NCBI GenBank assembly: GCA_026705765.1
Contig: JAPPAB010000174.1
Span: forward strand, 1-64,000
Direction: 5' to 3'
Length of the DNA stretch: 64,000 bases
DNA from: Gemmatimonadota bacterium
GTDB taxonomy: Bacteria; Latescibacterota; UBA2968
The translations under genes and the position numbers were made by a program. The notes beneath the pieces are model-generated. The model was not told the origin of the DNA. It did no database searches and saw nothing but the letters and a program-made list of their open reading frames with translations. Positions within the stretch are counted from its first letter, which is position 1. Every line of letters begins with the position of its first letter. This document shows, in pieces, positions 51,453 to 59,057 of the stretch.

Positions 51453-51752
51453 ATGCCGATGAAGAATCCGCCCCATCCAGGACTGTCAGTACGTTACGAT
51501 TGCCTGGAGCCACTCAGGCTGAGTGTGGCTGAAGCCGCGCGAAAACTCGGCGTTGACTACGAGGAACTATCGAATATAGTGAATGGCTAGGCTGGCATAT
51601 CGCCCGAAATGGCGATTCGCTTGGACAAAGCCTTTGGTGGAAGCGCGATCACCTGGTATCGAATGCAGGCGGCCTACGACTTGGCCCAAGCCCTGTAGAA
51701 GGCCGATGAGATTCAAGTTGAGCGCGTCGTAATTACTGCACCATCCGACTGA
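51453..51752 (+). pseudogene. Degraded second copy of higA
   Basis: A copy of the 50260 gene, around 85-90% identical by eye, but with in-frame TAG after NIVNG (51588-51590) and another where the intact gene has CAG (at 51696-51698). The duplicated block starts near 51363 and includes the higB-type tail (EN-TCKWDMIDYY then stop, with a TGA just upstream), compared with 50171. It therefore marks a duplication of about 380 bp flanking the DUF5131 gene. The end reads VVITAPSD then stop. Confidence 0.8.
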
Positions 51753-51767
51753 TTAATCTCTTTGCTG

Positions 51768-52178
51768 TCATAAATCCTGAGCCTCGCGCAGCCGCTCAAA
51801 GCAGTAATTCACAACTTGCGGCAGCATGCCTTCCCACGGTTCGCAACCGTTCATGCGTGCGCCATGAAACAACCCGGCGAATGCAATTTTCTTTGCGGGA
51901 TCAACGCTGACAGTAAGCATCACATCCCGGTCAATGACCCAATCGAAATCCACTTCGCCGTGTGGTGTGGCGTTCACATCCGGCCTACTGACATGAGGCG
52001 GAAATTCGTCAATCAGTTTCTGGGCAAGATCTGCTGTCTCCAGAGCAAGGGCAAGAGCACCTTCGCCATCCCAGTCTTCGGTTCCAGCATCTTCAAGCAG
52101 ACTGTGAACTTCGCGCTTGAGTGATGTGCGCTCCTCATTCGGATATTCGCCGGTCGTATCTGTATGATAAATTCTCAA
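51768..52178 (-). CDS. Hypothetical protein (136 residues)
   Basis: Not recognised. A soluble protein with a TTG start and AAGGAA upstream. A charged helical N-terminus (KREVHSLLEDAGTEDWDGEGALALA, with LAQKLIDEFP) is followed by beta-rich VDFDWVIDRDVMLTVSVDPAKKIAFAGLFHGARMNGCEPWEG. The strings GEVDFDW and FHGARMNGCEPWEG look like conserved hypothetical families often seen near small accessory genes. It lies upstream of, and on the same strand as, a DUF2442 protein's downstream end. Confidence 0.6.
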   Translation of the reverse strand: MRIYHTDTTGEYPNEERTSLKREVHSLLEDAGTEDWDGEGALALALETADLAQKLIDEFPPHVSRPDVNATPHGEVDFDWVIDRDVMLTVSVDPAKKIAFAGLFHGARMNGCEPWEGMLPQVVNYCFERLREAQDL

Positions 52179-52198
52179 CCTGTTCCTTATCTTTGATC

Positions 52199-52465
52199 TT
52201 ATTGTCTTTGGAGAACTTCGGGCGCAATAGCAGTTGGCTGGCTCTCCAGATAGAGTGTGTCATAACTCAGGTCTAACTCGCCTGACCACTCCACGGAACC
52301 TGCTACTACACGAACCGCCTGGAAGGTGGCGCGATTCTGAAGGCGCACAAAGACGCCGCGTTTTAGATAGGGCTTCACATCGAATATACGCTGTTCGCCA
52401 TTCTCAAATATTAATTCCAGTTGATAATCTTCGAGTGGGCGTACTTGCTTGACATAGGGATTCAT
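52199..52465 (-). CDS. DUF2442 domain protein
   Basis: Small protein of 88 residues. VKQVRPLEDYQLELIFENGEQRIFDVKPYLKRGVFVRLQN followed by GELDLSYDTLYLESQPT matches DUF2442, a family frequently found beside DUF4160 in toxin-antitoxin-like pairs. No DUF4160 gene is present here. GAGAGA precedes the ATG. Function unknown; accessory context. Confidence 0.8.
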   Translation of the reverse strand: MNPYVKQVRPLEDYQLELIFENGEQRIFDVKPYLKRGVFVRLQNRATFQAVRVVAGSVEWSGELDLSYDTLYLESQPTAIAPEVLQRQ

Positions 52466-52483
52466 TTCAATCTCTCAAGCCAT

Positions 52484-52572
52484 CATCTATCACCCGATAA
52501 CTTCGCGTAATCAATTTCCAGTAACTGGTGATTTGTTTTTTCAGTTTTAGGAGATCGGGTAGGTGGGCTGCG
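52484..52572 (-). pseudogene. Remnant of the 3' end of the tandem secreted-protein family
   Basis: On the minus strand it reads QLLEIDYAKLSGDR then stop, matching the C-terminus of the paralogs at 55323, 56247 and 57169 (QPLEIEYAKLSGER). Upstream of about 15 codons the frame is lost. CACCCGATAACTTCGC is identical to the same place at 55332. It shows that the ATPase/TOPRIM-like and HNH genes now lie between two copies of this gene's 3' end. Confidence 0.75.
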
Positions 52573-53187
52573 TTATAGTATTTTTTGTAAAAAATCACGA
52601 ACATTTCCGAAAACGTCGTGATCTAAATCCCAATAGTCATTCTTTGCTGCTACGCCTACAGAAAAATGCGGATCGGGTTTCGTTGTCAAATAAGCATGGG
52701 CACGGGCTTTGTGTGGGTTTTTGATGGACACATCTAGCAAATTTTCGACACACACAAAAAAATCATCAATGCAGTGATTCACTGGAGTGTCCGAAAAGCT
52801 CTCACAAAGTAGCGTCTCGAGCATACCCGAGCGATTATCACCAGGCAGTATTAGCACCGTCACCGCTGGGCTGATACCTGTACGTTTTGCAGGGCTATCC
52901 GGCATAGGTAGTTCGGCATTCTTCAGTGAGGACTGTACGCTTTGGAACGCGCTTCCAGCGGAATTTTCTGCATCCCTAACAATACCGATACTCTGGACGA
53001 TCTGACGAAATCCAGTCGCGCTTACAAGTCCCTCCAGAAAATCGCGTAGTTCGCTGACGCCGCCGAAGTTTTGGATCTGGATATTCTCAAGAGATAGATG
53101 GTCGATAAATGCTTCAAAGAAATTGCGCTGGTCATTACCCTCAACGAGAAGTTGGATTGCCGATTTGATTCCTGTTGGTTTTGGCAT
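52573..53187 (-). CDS. DUF3226 (TOPRIM-like) protein partnered with an ATPase
   Basis: Protein of 204 residues. LLVEGNDQRNFFEAFIDHL near the N-terminus has the glutamate of a TOPRIM motif, then GIVRDAENSAGSAF, in place of the usual DxD, and VTVLILPGDNRSGMLETLLCESF. I assign DUF3226 from memory; this group is related to TOPRIM-like domains of OLD/DUF4435-type nucleases. GAGG precedes the ATG; it is 2 bases downstream of the ATPase stop, so the two are cotranslated. With the ATPase it resembles ATPase-TOPRIM antiphage pairs (PARIS, OLD, Gabija class), by analogy only. Confidence 0.7.
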   Translation of the reverse strand: MPKPTGIKSAIQLLVEGNDQRNFFEAFIDHLSLENIQIQNFGGVSELRDFLEGLVSATGFRQIVQSIGIVRDAENSAGSAFQSVQSSLKNAELPMPDSPAKRTGISPAVTVLILPGDNRSGMLETLLCESFSDTPVNHCIDDFFVCVENLLDVSIKNPHKARAHAYLTTKPDPHFSVGVAAKNDYWDLDHDVFGNVRDFLQKIL

Positions 53188-53189
53188 AT

Positions 53190-54236
53190 TTAGCGTACCT
53201 CAAGCCCGTGTCGAATCGCAGCACTGATTCCATTTGGCTTAACGGTGACACAGCTACTCTCCGCATCACTGACTTCGAGGCGGTGTAGGAGAAAGCCGTT
53301 AGAGCCAAGGGCTTGATGCGCCGCTTCTATACATTCAAAACTATGCGTAGTCGCAAATATCTGTGTGCTGGACTGTTTAGCCGCTTCATCAATGACCCGC
53401 CAGACATCGGGTAATACGGAGTGGTGAATCCCATTCTCCACTTCATCTACCAGAACGGCACCATCCGGTGCAGAAGCTATGGCCAAAACAAGGCGGGCAA
53501 TTTGGGTCATGCCTTCGCCCATTACGGATAGCGGTACCAGTTCGGACAATCCGATGTCTCCCCAGATTAAGGGTATACCGCTGGAGGAATTGTCCTCGAT
53601 GCTTTGCAGCCTCGGCTCGACAACTTGTAGTGCTTTTAAGAGCATATCTCCCTTTTTCTGCTGTCTCAATTTTCCCAGCCTTATGGCATCTTCTTGGATA
53701 TTCCTGATTCGAGACAAGAGAATTATTGCAATAAAGGGGACATCTATAACAGGCTGATTGACCTCAAACCCTTGTTCATTCATACGTATATGGCTTTCAA
53801 CCTGTTTACTTGCAGCAGAACCGCGATATCGAAATACGAGTGAACGTTCATCAAAAAGGTTTGTGGCTGAAGTTCCATTCGTACTATCAACTGGAATTTC
53901 AGCAGTAGGCTGTGGTTCTGAGGAGATCTTCAATGTTAATTGAGCGCGTGATGGTCGAGCTCCTTTGATCTCAATAGCACGTCCCATGTCCAGATTGGAA
54001 AAGAGTTGTTTCCAGAAAGGATTACCAGTCGAAATTTCGCTTGGTTTTAGGCCTCTAATAATATTGTTATTTATTGCCATTTGTGCGTTTCCGGCTCCAG
54101 CCAGCAGAAAGATTGCTTCGAGTAAACTGGTCTTGCCGGAATTATTTTTTCCGGCAATGAGGTTAATGCCGCTCAATTGGTCAATTTTGAGTGCGTTGAA
54201 GCCGCGAAAATTTCGTATCTGCAAGCGTTTCAACAT
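53190..54236 (-). CDS. AAA15-type ATPase (OLD/RecF-like)
   Basis: P-loop ATPase of 348 residues. LKRLQIRNFRGFNALKI and GINLIAGKNNSGKTSLLEAIFLLAG form the Walker A and N-terminal RecF/OLD-like segment; GEGMTQIARLVLAIA is the signature, VLVDEVENGIHHSVLPDVWRVI is Walker B with DE, and QIFATTHSFECIEAAHQAL contains the H-loop. The ATG at 54236 has GAGGAG 8 bases upstream, which is why I prefer it over GTG at 54245. It lies 2 bases before the TOPRIM-like gene, suggesting a two-subunit complex. Confidence 0.82.
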   Translation of the reverse strand: MLKRLQIRNFRGFNALKIDQLSGINLIAGKNNSGKTSLLEAIFLLAGAGNAQMAINNNIIRGLKPSEISTGNPFWKQLFSNLDMGRAIEIKGARPSRAQLTLKISSEPQPTAEIPVDSTNGTSATNLFDERSLVFRYRGSAASKQVESHIRMNEQGFEVNQPVIDVPFIAIILLSRIRNIQEDAIRLGKLRQQKKGDMLLKALQVVEPRLQSIEDNSSSGIPLIWGDIGLSELVPLSVMGEGMTQIARLVLAIASAPDGAVLVDEVENGIHHSVLPDVWRVIDEAAKQSSTQIFATTHSFECIEAAHQALGSNGFLLHRLEVSDAESSCVTVKPNGISAAIRHGLEVR

Positions 54237-54399
54237 CGCTTTCACTCCTCGCTTATATCTGATTTTCCAGATTTCCTTCGTACTAATTTGCGGTTGTTCC
54301 AGCAGGGCGGTTCAAAATATAATATCCAAATTCGGTGTAAAGATCAAATTATTCATCTCTTATGCAGTATCACCTACTTATCGCTAAGACTGTGTAGGG

Positions 54400-55326
54400 T
54401 TATGGGGATGAATTTCGAAAGGACTCGAATCGACGCTCCAGAAAATCGCGATTTGGCCAGTCTTCCCGTTCTCTCGGAAGCCGGAGTTCAGTTCCATCGA
54501 GGTCTTTGAGAGCTACCAACAGATCGCCATCTTCTTGATTGTGCAACTGCGACGACACATGGACCCGAAAATCGGGATCAACACTGATCAAATGAGAATC
54601 GAAGGCGATATGGTGCAGTGCAGACATGCAGATCCCATTCTGAATCGAAGGAGGACCACCTTCGGCATCGGGTACAATATGGGCACCGACCAGCAGTTCG
54701 CGTACCGGTAATCCGCTGAAAGCGCATCTCCATTCGTATGCCGTTTTGGTGCGAAAGCTAAACTTAGCCTGGTGGATTCTGGTGCGTGTTGTTGTCGGGG
54801 AATAGGAAGCTACAATACTATCTCGGATTATGTTAGATGATCTGACTCCGGGAATCTCAAAGTCGTCTGTCGTCAATAGCACGTATCCTTCTTCCTGCTT
54901 GAACTCTTTGATCCAGATCGGAAATATTGGTAGATACGTGGCTGGCGCAAGCCCCATAAAGTAGATAAGCGGTGCGCCTCGCCGCCTTGCGGCTAACAGT
55001 GCTTGGTTGGTCAGGTTATTCGATCCGCCGCGTGCGAGGTCATAACGAATCAGGCCGGTATCGTGGTCCAGGTTCGAATCGAGATCCTGATCGCGGTACC
55101 ATCGCGACCTTCCGGTGCGAGGGACTGTCGTCTTGATGCTGAGAGCGGCACTCATCTGCTTCGGCTTGAAGATACCTGTCACCTTGTTGGCGAACAGCAC
55201 ACCTTCGCCGCCCACCTGGAAACCTGTCCTGATTGCGTCCCAGGGAACTTGTCCGCCCCACTGCCGCGAAATTTTTTCAATGGCGACGAATGCTGCAGCA
55301 CGAATATGTTTATCTGGATCGGTCAT
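54400..55326 (-). CDS. HNH restriction-like endonuclease (COG3440-type)
   Basis: Protein of 308 residues. An N-terminal region (GIFKPKQMSAALSIKTTVPRTGRSRWYRDQDLD...) is likely a substrate-recognition domain, in relatives similar to a modified-base reader. The C-terminal HNH motif is VGAHIVPDAEGGPPS plus NGICMSALHHIAFD, as in COG3440 predicted restriction endonucleases. The ATG overlaps the stop of the preceding secreted-protein paralog as ATGA. No methyltransferase is adjacent, which favours a modification-dependent nuclease. It likely defends against phage or foreign DNA (inference). Confidence 0.75.
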   Translation of the reverse strand: MTDPDKHIRAAAFVAIEKISRQWGGQVPWDAIRTGFQVGGEGVLFANKVTGIFKPKQMSAALSIKTTVPRTGRSRWYRDQDLDSNLDHDTGLIRYDLARGGSNNLTNQALLAARRRGAPLIYFMGLAPATYLPIFPIWIKEFKQEEGYVLLTTDDFEIPGVRSSNIIRDSIVASYSPTTTRTRIHQAKFSFRTKTAYEWRCAFSGLPVRELLVGAHIVPDAEGGPPSIQNGICMSALHHIAFDSHLISVDPDFRVHVSSQLHNQEDGDLLVALKDLDGTELRLPREREDWPNRDFLERRFESFRNSSP

Positions 55327-56204
55327 CTCTCACCCGATAACTTCGCATACTCAATTTCCAGTGGCTGGGTGATTCGTTTAGCAATTTCCAGGAGGTCGGG
55401 TCGGTCGGGTGGGATATCTTTTTCCATCTTTCCATCGGGATACACGGTTACTGTGTCTATCCTTTTGATGAATCCCTTTTTGGCTGTCGCGCGATTGAAC
55501 TGGAGGCCGTCTTTTGAAATTGCCATGCGAGTCTGTAAAATGTGTCCTTCGCCGATAATGCGAAAAAGAAAGCCCAGGATGCCGGATGTTGGGCGGCCTG
55601 TAAGCCCTTTGATCTCGTCATAGGCAACCCAATTTCCAAAATCCAGCAGGCGATAGGTCATCACCCGCCGATTGGTTACTTTGAGATGTGGGGTCGAGAG
55701 CGTATCCATGTACGAATACCGGTCCGGCTTGCCGGGCTGGTATTCCCACCAGATTCGCACATTTACTGCCAGTTCTGGCGTTGGGGCTTCTACGATCTCG
55801 CGGATGACCCGATCTACCCGATAATCTACTTCCGTATTCTGTTTGTATTGATAGGATAACTGCGCGTACTGAGGCATCGCGTCTTCTGCGCGTGCGGTCA
55901 CTTCCATAAATGCCTGAAACCAGTTTTCGTACCCAATAAATAGCGGCAGCCCCTGCGGATCGCGCGCCCTTGCCTTCTGTGCGAGATAAAGTATCATCTC
56001 TCCCTGAAATCGCGCACCATTGGTCGTCGCTGTCGGGTCGTAATTGTCACATTGCCGCATCGCCTCTACGATCTCTGTTCGGCTTACGACCTGATATTCT
56101 GGACGCACGCCGTCTGCTTCGATATACGCTGGTTGATCCAGCGTAAAGAAAAAACAAAGGAGGGTTGCGATTCTCAGCCCTCCAATGTAGTGAAAGCCCG
56201 TCAT
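55323..56204 (-). CDS. Tandem secreted protein of unknown family, copy 1
   Basis: Unrecognised protein of 293 residues, the first of three tandem paralogs. It has an N-terminal hydrophobic leader (IGGLRIATLLCFFFTLDQPA), then YQVVSRTEIVEAMRQCDNYDPTATTNGARFQGEMILYLAQKA, a charged middle with DRVIREIVEAPTPELAVNVRIWW and a beta-rich C-terminus with TVTVYPDGKMEKDIPPDRPDL. ATG with a GGGAT-like site. The predicted place is the cell envelope or secreted. The three genes share intergenic spacers of about 42-46 bases, which points to recent tandem duplication. Confidence 0.7.
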   Translation of the reverse strand: MTGFHYIGGLRIATLLCFFFTLDQPAYIEADGVRPEYQVVSRTEIVEAMRQCDNYDPTATTNGARFQGEMILYLAQKARARDPQGLPLFIGYENWFQAFMEVTARAEDAMPQYAQLSYQYKQNTEVDYRVDRVIREIVEAPTPELAVNVRIWWEYQPGKPDRYSYMDTLSTPHLKVTNRRVMTYRLLDFGNWVAYDEIKGLTGRPTSGILGFLFRIIGEGHILQTRMAISKDGLQFNRATAKKGFIKRIDTVTVYPDGKMEKDIPPDRPDLLEIAKRITQPLEIEYAKLSGER

Positions 56205-56246
56205 ATTATCCCTTAATCCATCAGTTTGTCACAGCCGAGATAGCCA

Positions 56247-57122
56247 TCATCTATCGCCCGATAACTCCGCATACTCAATTTCCAGTGGCTGGGTGATTCG
56301 TTTTTCTAATTCTATGAGATCGGGCCGGTCGGGTGGGACATCTATCTCCATCTTTCCATCGGGATACACGGTCACTGTGACTATCCTTTCCAGGAATCCC
56401 TTTCTGGCTGTTACTCGAGAGATCTGGAGGCCATCTTTTGAAATTGCCATGCGAGTCTGTAAAACGCGTGCCTCGCCGATAATGTGAAAAAGAAAACCCA
56501 GGATGCCGGATGTTGGACGGCCTGTAAACCCTTCCATTTCGTCAAAAGCAACCCAATTTCCAAAATCCAGCAATCGACAGGCCATCACCCGCTGATTGGT
56601 TACTTTGAGATTCGGCGTCGAGAGCGTATCCATGTACGAATACCGATCCGGCTTGCCGGGCTGGTCCTTCCACCAGATTCGTACAGTCACTGCCAGTTCT
56701 GGCGCTGGGGCTTCTTTTACCTCTCGAATGACGCGATCTATTCGATATTCTATTTCTATATTCTGTTCATATTGATAGAGTAGTTGCGCGTACTGAGGCA
56801 TCGCGTCTTCCGCGCGTGCGGTCACTTCCATAAATGCCTGAAACCAGTCCTCATACCCGATAAATAGCGGCAGTCCTTGAGGATTGCGCGCGCTTGCTTT
56901 CTGTGCGAGATAAAGTACCATTTCTCCCTGAAACCGCGCACCATTGGTCGTCGCTGTCGGATCGTAATTATCATATTGCCGCATCGCTTCTACGATCTCT
57001 GCCCGACTCACCACCTGATACCCCGGACGCACATCGTCTGCACATTCTGGCCGATCCAGTGTAAAGAAAAAACAAAGGAGGGTTGCGATTCTCAACCCTC
57101 CAATATAGTGAAAGCCCGTCAT
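56247..57122 (-). CDS. Tandem secreted protein of unknown family, copy 2
   Basis: 291 residues, nearly the same layout as copies 1 and 3: leader IGGLRIATLLCFFFTLDRPE, then YQVVSRAEIVEAMRQYDNYDPTATTNGARFQGEMVLYLAQKASARNPQGLPLFIGYEDWFQAFMEV, and an end RITQPLEIEYAELSGDR. Identity with copy 1 is about 80% by eye. The difference at Cys-to-Tyr in MRQYDNYD indicates the cysteine there is not essential. Function unknown. Confidence 0.7.
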   Translation of the reverse strand: MTGFHYIGGLRIATLLCFFFTLDRPECADDVRPGYQVVSRAEIVEAMRQYDNYDPTATTNGARFQGEMVLYLAQKASARNPQGLPLFIGYEDWFQAFMEVTARAEDAMPQYAQLLYQYEQNIEIEYRIDRVIREVKEAPAPELAVTVRIWWKDQPGKPDRYSYMDTLSTPNLKVTNQRVMACRLLDFGNWVAFDEMEGFTGRPTSGILGFLFHIIGEARVLQTRMAISKDGLQISRVTARKGFLERIVTVTVYPDGKMEIDVPPDRPDLIELEKRITQPLEIEYAELSGDR

Positions 57123-57168
57123 GTTATCCCTTAATCCATCAGTTTGTCACAGCCGAGATAGCCATCAT

Positions 57169-58047
57169 CTATCGCCAGGTAACTTTCACATAATCAATTT
57201 CCAGTGGCTGCATGATCCGCTTTTCCAGTTCTATGAGATCGGGTCGGTCGGGTGGGATATCTTTCTCCATTGTTCCATCGGGATACACCGTCACGGTGGT
57301 CGTCTTTTCTATGAATCCCTTTTTTGCTGTGGCTCGCAAGATCTGGAGGCCGTCTTTTGAAATTGCTATGCGAGTCTGTAAAATGTGGCTTTCGCCGATA
57401 AACCGAAAAAGAAAACCCAGTACGCCGGATGTTGGGCGCGCTGTAACGCCGTCGAACTCATCATAGACAATCCAATTTCCAAAATCCAGCAACCGATAGG
57501 ATATCACCTGGTAATTGGTTAATCTCAATTTTGGCGACGAAAGCGTATCCCTGTACGAATACCGATCCAGCTTGCCGGGCTGGTCCTCCCACCAAACTCT
57601 CACATTTGTTGCCAGTTCTGGCGTTGGGGCTTCTTTTACCTCTCGGATGACGCGATCTACCCGATAATCTATTTCTGTATCCTGTTTGTATTGATAGGAT
57701 AACTGCGCGTACTGGGGCATCGCGTCTTCCGTGCGTGCGAGTACTTCCATAAATGCCCGAAACCAGTCCTCATACCCGATAAATAGCGGCAGTCCCTGTG
57801 GGTCGCGCGCGCTTGCCTTCCGCGCGAGATAACACACCACATCCGCCTGAAACCGCGCGCTATTGGTCGTTGCTGTCGGGTCGTAATTGTCACATTGCCG
57901 CATCGCCTCTATTACTTCTGCCCGACTGACCACCTGATACCCCGGGCGCGCTGTATCTGCCTCGACACCTGCTGGACAATGCGGTGATAAGAAAAAACAG
58001 AGGAGGGTTGCGACTTTCAACCCGCCTCTGTAGTGAAAGTTCGTCAT
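57169..58047 (-). CDS. Tandem secreted protein of unknown family, copy 3
   Basis: 292 residues, the most diverged of the set but with the same domain order: leader GGLKVATLLCFFLSPHCPAG, YQVVSRAEVIEAMRQCDNYDPTATTNSARFQADVVCYLARKA, DRVIREVKEAPTPELATNVRVWWED, and the end MQPLEIDYVKVTWR, which lost the usual SGER. The ATG at 58047 has GGAATAAT before it; the longer frame to 58059 uses TTG. It may be the oldest copy. It is preceded downstream by the coiled-coil membrane protein gene in another unit. Confidence 0.7.
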   Translation of the reverse strand: MTNFHYRGGLKVATLLCFFLSPHCPAGVEADTARPGYQVVSRAEVIEAMRQCDNYDPTATTNSARFQADVVCYLARKASARDPQGLPLFIGYEDWFRAFMEVLARTEDAMPQYAQLSYQYKQDTEIDYRVDRVIREVKEAPTPELATNVRVWWEDQPGKLDRYSYRDTLSSPKLRLTNYQVISYRLLDFGNWIVYDEFDGVTARPTSGVLGFLFRFIGESHILQTRIAISKDGLQILRATAKKGFIEKTTTVTVYPDGTMEKDIPPDRPDLIELEKRIMQPLEIDYVKVTWR

Positions 58048-58084
58048 ATTATTCCACAATCCGTCAGTTAGTCACAGCCGCGAT

Positions 58085-58939
58085 CTAATTTTTCAACACT
58101 ATGAGGATGCGCTGGCCAACGAGCAAGGGATCGGAAAAGGAGATGCTGAGGGTTTTGGCTGCTTTATCCTCGCTGAGTGCGTATTCTTTGTCTTTGCTCA
58201 GTTTGCCATGGTCGTCGCATACGGCGGCGAGTTCGCCCTGTACGGTAATGTTTTCTCCAATGGCAACTTTTTTAACGTCGGTGTTGTCAACGTCGGGGAA
58301 ATTTATAATTTTGTAGTTTTTGCGAATCCTGCGCCAGGTATGGAGATATCCCTGTTCTTTCAGGTTATCTTCCGTGCCGATATAGACGAGGACTGAACTG
58401 ATAATTTCCTCTGCATCCTTAAGGTCTTCCTGGGTGACTTTAAGGTCTTCCTGGGTGACTTTAAGGTCTTCCTGGGTGACCTTAAGATCTTCCCGGGTAG
58501 CCTGAAGGTCATTATGCGCTTTTTCGAGGGCTTCTGTTACGCGTTGAAGGCGACTGGTTTGCTCGAATAGGCTGTTGCGAAGGCTGTCGCGGGAGGCTGT
58601 GGCTTGTTCGAGGTCACCTCGCAGAGTGGTGGTGAGACGCCTGTACTCTTTCATTTCATTGGTAAGGCGGTGGAGGGTGGTCAGCAAAACTTTATTTGAT
58701 TTGCTGGTACTGTCCATTTGCGCACGCACAGAATCGATGCGGACATTTAATCCCTCAACTACATGGTTAAGAGAGTCTATCAGTGCTTCATCGCGTTTGG
58801 CTTCTTCTTCTATTTGCATAACGTAGGGACTTTCCTTAATGATTTCCTCTTCGCTGGGCAAAAACGCGATGTATAAAAGAAGGGCCAATGCGATGGCGGC
58901 AATGCCAATCACCAGGATAATTTGCTTGTTGTTGTTCAC
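58085..58939 (-). CDS. Coiled-coil membrane protein with 21-nt tandem repeats
   Basis: Protein of 284 residues. One N-terminal helix (IILVIGIAAIALALLLYIAF), then a long coiled coil (about 40-175) including DSLNHVVEGLNVRIDS and four nearly identical heptads EDLKVTQ near 150-172, encoded by 21-nt tandem repeats at 58431-58496, and a beta-rich C-terminal domain with FPDVDNTDVKKVAIGENITVQGELAAVCDD. GTG start with GGAGG. Function unknown; the layout resembles periplasmic structural or tethering proteins. The repeat count may vary between strains. Confidence 0.7.
   Translation of the reverse strand: MNNNKQIILVIGIAAIALALLLYIAFLPSEEEIIKESPYVMQIEEEAKRDEALIDSLNHVVEGLNVRIDSVRAQMDSTSKSNKVLLTTLHRLTNEMKEYRRLTTTLRGDLEQATASRDSLRNSLFEQTSRLQRVTEALEKAHNDLQATREDLKVTQEDLKVTQEDLKVTQEDLKDAEEIISSVLVYIGTEDNLKEQGYLHTWRRIRKNYKIINFPDVDNTDVKKVAIGENITVQGELAAVCDDHGKLSKDKEYALSEDKAAKTLSISFSDPLLVGQRILIVLKN
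58431..58496. repeat. 21-nt tandem repeats in the coiled-coil gene
   Basis: Unit CTTCCTGGGTGACTTTAAGGT repeated about three times plus a diverged copy, each encoding EDLKVTQ on the minus strand. In frame with the reading frame, so copy changes alter coiled-coil length by whole heptads. Confidence 0.9.
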
Positions 58940-59057
58940 GGGTTACCTCCAGAAAAAAGATGGTTGCAAAAAATGAGGGTTATGGGTTTTAGCGAGCAAG
59001 AGATTTTCCACGCCCGCTCTGGATTAGTGGCGTGGTGAAGTTGTGTGGTCCTCCCTG

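Noticed and set aside
51453-51752. TAG codons in the second higA as a sign of stop-codon reassignment
   Set aside because: The intact paralog uses sense codons at these places, and clear genes in the window, such as the minus-strand ferritin and cvpA, end with TAG. Decay is the simpler reading.
52484-55362. Direct repeats as attachment sites of an integrated phage or ICE
   Set aside because: No integrase, phage structural or conjugation gene was seen in the block, and the repeats are explained by the tandem gene family.
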